Source: an uncultured Helcococcus sp. (GTDB lineage: Bacteria; Bacillota; Clostridia; Tissierellales; Peptoniphilaceae). From it: a DNA stretch of 37,669 bases. The position numbers were made by a program, and so were the translations under genes. The notes below the pieces were generated by a model. That model worked only from the letters and a program-made list of their open reading frames with translations. It made no database searches and was not told where the DNA came from. The stretch spans positions 1 through 37,669 of the forward strand of contig CALAZW010000041.1 in assembly GCA_937926545.1 (NCBI GenBank). Reading direction: 5' to 3'. Shown one piece after another: positions 34,693 to 37,669 of this stretch; position 1 is the stretch's first letter, and each line of letters begins with the position of its first letter.

Positions 34693-35241
34693 ATGTCAAT
34701 AAGAGAATATTTAGAAGAAAAACAAAGACAACAAGATAGAAAGAAAAAAGCTGAATCTGCGAAAAAGGTTGCACTAGGTGCTACTTTAGGTACTTTGATT
34801 GGTGGGGCAGCTGGAATCCTATTTGCTCCTAAGTCTGGCAAGGAAACCAGAGAAGATATTACTGAAGCAGCTTATAAGGCTGGAGATAAGGTAAAAGATT
34901 TATCACAAGATGTAAGTGAAGAGATAAAAGACAAATACACAGATGTAGTAAATAAATATGAAGATTATAAGGACAGTAAATTAACTGACATTAAATCTGT
35001 GAGCTATGAAATGGAAGACAAGTTTGAAGAAGTCAAAGACGAAGTAGAAGACCAAGTTAAAGACAAGGTTGGAGATGCTGCTAAAAAAGTTGAAGATACA
35101 GCAGAAAATGTTGAGAAAGCAACGGATAAAGTTTCTGATAAAGTTAAAGAAACAACTGATAAAGCCTCTGAAACCGTTAAGGATAAGGCTAAAGATGTGG
35201 AAAAAAAGGCCGAAGAAGTAAATAAGAAAACAAAAAATTAG
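34693..35241 (+). CDS. YtxH-domain protein with LEA-like helical repeats
   Basis: A 182-residue protein. The YtxH block is clear: VALGATLGTLIGGAAGILFAP, a short glycine-rich membrane helix at about 26-46, then KSGKETR. The rest (50-182) is almost purely Lys/Glu/Asp/Val/Ala with a quasi 11-residue rhythm (KVxDxAExVEKAxDKVxDK-like), predicting long amphipathic helices like those of LEA or apolipoprotein-type proteins. YtxH proteins are general-stress or envelope-associated proteins of unknown biochemistry. It is co-transcribed with the downstream DUF948-like gene (nine bases apart), the same pairing seen in other Bacillota. Function is not established. Confidence 0.85.
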   Translation: MSIREYLEEKQRQQDRKKKAESAKKVALGATLGTLIGGAAGILFAPKSGKETREDITEAAYKAGDKVKDLSQDVSEEIKDKYTDVVNKYEDYKDSKLTDIKSVSYEMEDKFEEVKDEVEDQVKDKVGDAAKKVEDTAENVEKATDKVSDKVKETTDKASETVKDKAKDVEKKAEEVNKKTKN

Positions 35242-35250
35242 GAGGTAAAA

Positions 35251-35724
35251 ATGTTGGCTACTAACGCTGGTACAATAAACCTCTCATTTACCTTAATAGA
35301 TTTACTACTTTTTATATTGTTATTGGCTGCAATAACGGCCTTGTTTTACTTAGTAAAAGTATTAAAGGCGGTGTCCAAGGTTGCAGGACAAGTCTCTGAT
35401 ATAGTTGAATTAAATAGAGAAAATATAAATGAAAGTATAGAAAAAGTTCCAAGTATAACAAAATCAGCAGATGAGATTTTGGATAATACAAATGAAATAA
35501 TAAGGGATGTTAAGCCTGACCTTAAGGATACCTTGGTTAATATAACTGAAACTTCTAAAAACGCTAGTAAGATCAGTTCTAATGTTTCAGATACAGTTGA
35601 TTTTGTTGCCATGTCAACCATTGATACGGTAGATAATATTTCAACAGGTATTACAGGATCAATGGATTATATAGGTATGGTAAAAGAAGTAATAGACCTT
35701 ATTAGAGGAATAATGAAAAAATAA
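35251..35724 (+). CDS. DUF948-like membrane-anchored coiled-coil protein
   Basis: A 157-residue protein with one N-terminal membrane helix (about 16-36: LLLFILLLAAITALFYLV) and a long polar helical domain rich in Asn, Ser, Thr, Ile and Asp with heptad-like spacing. The pattern, and position after a ytxH-type gene, match DUF948 general-stress proteins. There is no enzymatic motif. It probably forms an extended membrane-tethered helix that may interact with the YtxH-like partner; this is inference. AGGAGG precedes the ATG, and a strong terminator follows. Confidence 0.78.
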   Translation: MLATNAGTINLSFTLIDLLLFILLLAAITALFYLVKVLKAVSKVAGQVSDIVELNRENINESIEKVPSITKSADEILDNTNEIIRDVKPDLKDTLVNITETSKNASKISSNVSDTVDFVAMSTIDTVDNISTGITGSMDYIGMVKEVIDLIRGIMKK

Positions 35725-35730
35725 TATTTT

Positions 35731-35761
35731 AACGATTTACCTAAGGGTAAATCGTTTTTTT
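35731..35761 (+). terminator. terminator of the YtxH/DUF948-like operon
   Basis: AACGATTTACC (35731-35741), a TAAG loop and GGTAAATCGTT (35746-35756) form a perfect 11-bp stem followed by a T-run. Confidence 0.92.
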
Positions 35762-35813
35762 ATAAGAAGCTGGGAAATATCCTATTAATTTTCCCAAATT
35801 AACTGTAGATTTG

Positions 35814-35842
35814 TTGTTTAAATCTCTGATTTATGTTAATAT
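35814..35842 (+). promoter_or_regulatory. promoter of the ccpA-like gene
   Basis: TTGTTT (35814-35819), a 17-bp spacer, a TGT extended -10 and TAATAT (35837-35842). Upstream, TGGGAAA (35771-35777) and TTTCCCA (35790-35796) form an inverted repeat of unknown meaning. Confidence 0.55.
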
Positions 35843-35884
35843 ATAAATATATAGGAAAAGCTTTGCTAAGAATGGAGTGATAAT

Positions 35885-36898
35885 ATGTCGAGACCAACAA
35901 TGGAAGATGTGAAGAATTTAGCAGGTGTTTCAATATCAACAGTTTCAAGGGTAATCAATGGAACTAAAAAAGTTTCTCCAGAAAAGACCTTAGCGGTAGA
36001 AAGAGCTATTGAACAATTGGGATACAAACCAAATGAAGTTGCCAGGAGTCTGGTAATGAAAAAGTCCAATACAATTGGTATTATACTTGATGATATCGGT
36101 ATAGAATACATGGCTCAAATTGTTAGGGGAATAGATGAAGTTGGGAAAATGTACAAATACGACATACTATTATACAGTACTTTTGGCGATTTAGAAGTTC
36201 AACGTAATGCAGTAGAGTTCTTATCTTCAAAACAAGTAGAAGGTATTATAATTATATCTGAAGGTATAAATAGTGAGATCGTTTATAAAATAAAAGAAAA
36301 TCAAATTCCATACATACAGTTAGATCCTTATTTCAATTCGAATGAAATAACTACAGTGGGTATAGATTATAATAAGGCCATGTCAGAAATGACTGAAAAG
36401 TTCATAGAAAATGGCCATAAAAAAATATTATATGTAAGGGAAAGATCAAAATCTGATTCTTCCTTCTTAATGCAAACAGGTTATGAAGAAGTAATGGATG
36501 CACATGGTTTGGATAGGGAAGTTGTTACCGTTAGAAATAGTGATGTTGATTCAGCATATGAGTTCATGGAAAAACATATGGACTATATACATGAAAGAGG
36601 CATAACAGGTATAATAACATCCAATGATAAACTAGCCATAGGCGCAATTAATTACTGTTATGATAATGGATTAATAGTACCAGATGACCTATCAGTTTCA
36701 GGCTTTGGAAACTATGAGATTTCCAATTTGTACAGGCCAAGACTTACAACAATTAGATTACCATATTATGATATTGGTGCAATTTCGATTAGAGTTCTGA
36801 TTAAACATCTCACAGAAGATGAAGAGTTTGATAAATCTATCAACTTAAATTATGAAATAGTTGAAAGAGAATCAACAACCACAAATTTGTCAAAATAA
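35885..36898 (+). CDS. ccpA: LacI-family regulator, CcpA-like catabolite control protein
   Basis: A 337-residue DNA-binding repressor/activator. The N-terminal HTH and hinge are typical (MEDVKNLAGVSISTVSRVING, then RAIEQLGYKPNEVARSL), followed by a periplasmic-binding-like core. CcpA-type features are MYKYDILL (89-96), KQVEGIIIIS, and the HPr-contact segment YDIGAISIRVLIKHL (295-309), whose Tyr and Arg correspond to the HPr(Ser-P)-contacting residues of CcpA. The next gene is HPr itself, which strengthens the call. The C-terminal sugar-binding residues are less conserved, as expected for a protein that uses HPr as corepressor. Its likely operator is the palindrome at 1929. Confidence 0.8.
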   Translation: MSRPTMEDVKNLAGVSISTVSRVINGTKKVSPEKTLAVERAIEQLGYKPNEVARSLVMKKSNTIGIILDDIGIEYMAQIVRGIDEVGKMYKYDILLYSTFGDLEVQRNAVEFLSSKQVEGIIIISEGINSEIVYKIKENQIPYIQLDPYFNSNEITTVGIDYNKAMSEMTEKFIENGHKKILYVRERSKSDSSFLMQTGYEEVMDAHGLDREVVTVRNSDVDSAYEFMEKHMDYIHERGITGIITSNDKLAIGAINYCYDNGLIVPDDLSVSGFGNYEISNLYRPRLTTIRLPYYDIGAISIRVLIKHLTEDEEFDKSINLNYEIVERESTTTNLSK

Positions 36899-36915
36899 TA
36901 TTAAGATATTATAAA
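36887..36915 (+). promoter_or_regulatory. ptsH promoter overlapping the ccpA 3' end
   Basis: TTGTCA (36887-36892), exactly 17 bp, and TATAAA (36910-36915). The -35 lies inside the last codons of the ccpA-like gene. It would allow ptsH expression above ccpA level. The predicted leader is about 20 nt, with a GGAGGG site. Confidence 0.6.
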
Positions 36916-36941
36916 TAATAAAAAAAACGGAGGGAAAATAA

Positions 36942-37202
36942 ATGGTTGAAAAAAATGTAGTTGTAACTAATGAAACAGGTTTACACGCAAGACCTGCAGC
37001 AGCATTGGTTCAGTTCGTTAAGGCTATGCCTGGCGATGTAGAATTAATTAAAGAAGGTAAAGTAGCTAACGCTAAGAGCATATTTAGTGTAATGTCATTA
37101 GGTATCTCAAAGGGAACTGAAATAACAGTAAGAGTAAATGGCGAAAATGAAGAAGAAAATCTAAATAAAGTAGTTGAATTTATCGAAGGACTTACTGATT
37201 AA
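36942..37202 (+). CDS. ptsH: phosphocarrier protein HPr
   Basis: The 86-residue PTS phosphocarrier. TGLHARPAA holds the catalytic His15, which accepts phosphate from enzyme I. NAKSIFSVMSLGI holds Ser46, the HPr-kinase site used in CcpA signalling. Position 46 is conserved, so both functions are expected. The length is standard. It is placed between a CcpA-like gene and ptsI, so the corepressor and its regulator are encoded side by side. HPr kinase is not in the window. Confidence 0.97.
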   Translation: MVEKNVVVTNETGLHARPAAALVQFVKAMPGDVELIKEGKVANAKSIFSVMSLGISKGTEITVRVNGENEEENLNKVVEFIEGLTD

Positions 37203-37211
37203 TTAACAAGT

Positions 37212-37238
37212 AAAAGGATACTTAAAAAGTATCCTTTT
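37212..37238 (+). terminator. attenuator-like hairpin between ptsH and ptsI
   Basis: AAAAGGATACT (37212-37222) and AGTATCCTTTT (37228-37238) form a perfect 11-bp stem. The T-tail is short (TTTT, then ATTATTAT), suggesting partial termination that would lower ptsI relative to ptsH. Confidence 0.75.
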
Positions 37239-37258
37239 ATTATTATAGGGGTGATGTG

Positions 37259-37669
37259 ATGAATAATAAATATAAGGGAATTATTGCGTCTAATGGTATA
37301 GCAATAGGTAAGGCTTATATCTTTAACAAAACCAAGGTGGACGTGGTAAAAGCAAATATTGAAGAAGAACAAGTTAGTGTAGAAGTTGAAAAAATTAAAA
37401 AGGCAATAGCAGACTATGACAAACAATTAAATGAAAGACTTGTTTCCAGTGAAGAAGAGCAAGCGGTTATAGATGCCCATAAGGAATTATTGGCAGATCC
37501 TTATCTAATAGAAACCATAGAAAATAAGATAAGTGGTGATAAGGTAAAGTCAGACTGGGCCTTAAAAGAAACCATAGAAGAAATGGTTTCCATGATGGAG
37601 ATGTTGGATGACGAATCAAAGATATTCACTGTTTTAAAAAGTAGCATGACTGAATGCTACCGTGTATCA
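37259..37669 (+). CDS. ptsI: PTS enzyme I, N-terminal part (runs off window; homology breaks near the end)
   Basis: The first 137 codons of enzyme I, which transfers phosphate from PEP to HPr. The N terminus reads KGIIASNGIAIGKAY, like the family's KGIGASxGIAIAKAY. The helical HPr-binding domain follows (DAHKELLADPYLIETIENKI, then SDWALKETIEEMVSMMEMLDDE). After Glu119 (about 37615), where the family continues with an xYLRERxxDIxDVxKR-type helix, the frame reads SKIFTVLKSSMTECYRVS and no longer matches. A short IKDI-like match appears in another frame at 37615-37626. The frame is open to the window edge. It is either an interrupted gene or an assembly edge. AGGGGTGA is the ribosome site. Confidence 0.8.
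   Translation, partial: MNNKYKGIIASNGIAIGKAYIFNKTKVDVVKANIEEEQVSVEVEKIKKAIADYDKQLNERLVSSEEEQAVIDAHKELLADPYLIETIENKISGDKVKSDWALKETIEEMVSMMEMLDDESKIFTVLKSSMTECYRVS
37641..37660. repeat. inverted repeat at the possible element edge in ptsI
   Basis: GTAGCAT (37641-37647), a GACTGA loop and ATGCTAC (37654-37660) form a perfect 7-bp stem just inside the stretch where ptsI homology is lost. It could be a subterminal hairpin of a mobile element; one copy only, and nothing further is visible. Confidence 0.4.

Noticed and set aside
35771..35796. Inverted repeat TGGGAAA/TTTCCCA upstream of the ccpA-like promoter as an operator.
   Set aside because: Only seven pairs with a 12-base AT-rich spacer and no central CG, so it does not resemble a LacI-family site. 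Recorded only in the promoter entry.
37631..37660. CRISPR repeat starting with GTTTTA.
   Set aside because: Only one copy is visible, no spacer periodicity can be seen, and it lies in the ptsI frame. An element end or sequence edge is simpler.

Overview
The window is low-GC, gene-dense DNA from an anaerobic, fermentative member of the Bacillota. The AT-rich codons, strong AGGAGG-type ribosome sites, a group B-like monomeric [FeFe] hydrogenase, a CBS-type family II pyrophosphatase and a CcpA/HPr pair fit Tissierellia/Peptoniphilaceae-like Clostridia. The genus cannot be fixed from the sequence alone. I see no rRNA, tRNA, phage or CRISPR array. A possible mobile-element edge lies at the extreme right end.

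Layout. (1) 1-1436: the end of a HAD phosphatase gene and a membrane protein that looks like a dead M28 peptidase. (2) 1524-7981: mgsA (methylglyoxal synthase) is divergent from a complete lower-glycolysis operon gap-pgk-tpiA-gpmI-eno. A perfect 12-bp cre-like palindrome lies in the shared control region. (3) 8093-10552: guaB and a DMT-family transporter, each with its own promoter and terminator. (4) 10578-13191, minus strand: a MoxR AAA+ ATPase and VWA protein pair. (5) 13325-15109: a small [2Fe-2S] protein and an [FeFe] hydrogenase. (6) 15207-28097: a tightly packed operon of about 13 kb: CBS-pyrophosphatase, glgB, glgC, glgD, glgA, a glgP-like gene, pulA and pgm. After a leaky-looking terminator come a short pyruvate kinase and a threonine ammonia-lyase. 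(7) 30386-33541: FHA protein, SEDS polymerase and class B PBP, an actinobacteria-like elongation module. nadK converges on it. (8) 34428-35761: a promoter, a rod-shaped structured RNA of about 160 nt (6S-like), then a YtxH-type and a DUF948-like envelope/stress protein. (9) 35885-37669: a CcpA-like regulator, ptsH (HPr) and the start of ptsI.

How it works together. PTS/HPr/CcpA sense sugar. The glycolytic operon makes PEP, and mgsA drains DHAP. pgm, GlgC/GlgD, GlgA and GlgB make glycogen, and the leading pyrophosphatase can pull the GlgC reaction by removing PPi. Its CBS domains may tie that to adenylate charge. The hydrogenase can dispose of reducing power.

The most striking observation is that the phosphorylase in the glycogen operon keeps the GT35 fold signatures but has lost the PLP lysine (Glu594 instead) and several other active-site residues. 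It appears to be a conserved-fold pseudoenzyme sitting where GlgP should be. Other notable items are the pyruvate kinase without its C-terminal domain, the structured RNA, the pseudo-M28 membrane protein, unusual cofactor-site residues in GAPDH, and the loss of homology in ptsI just before the window ends.
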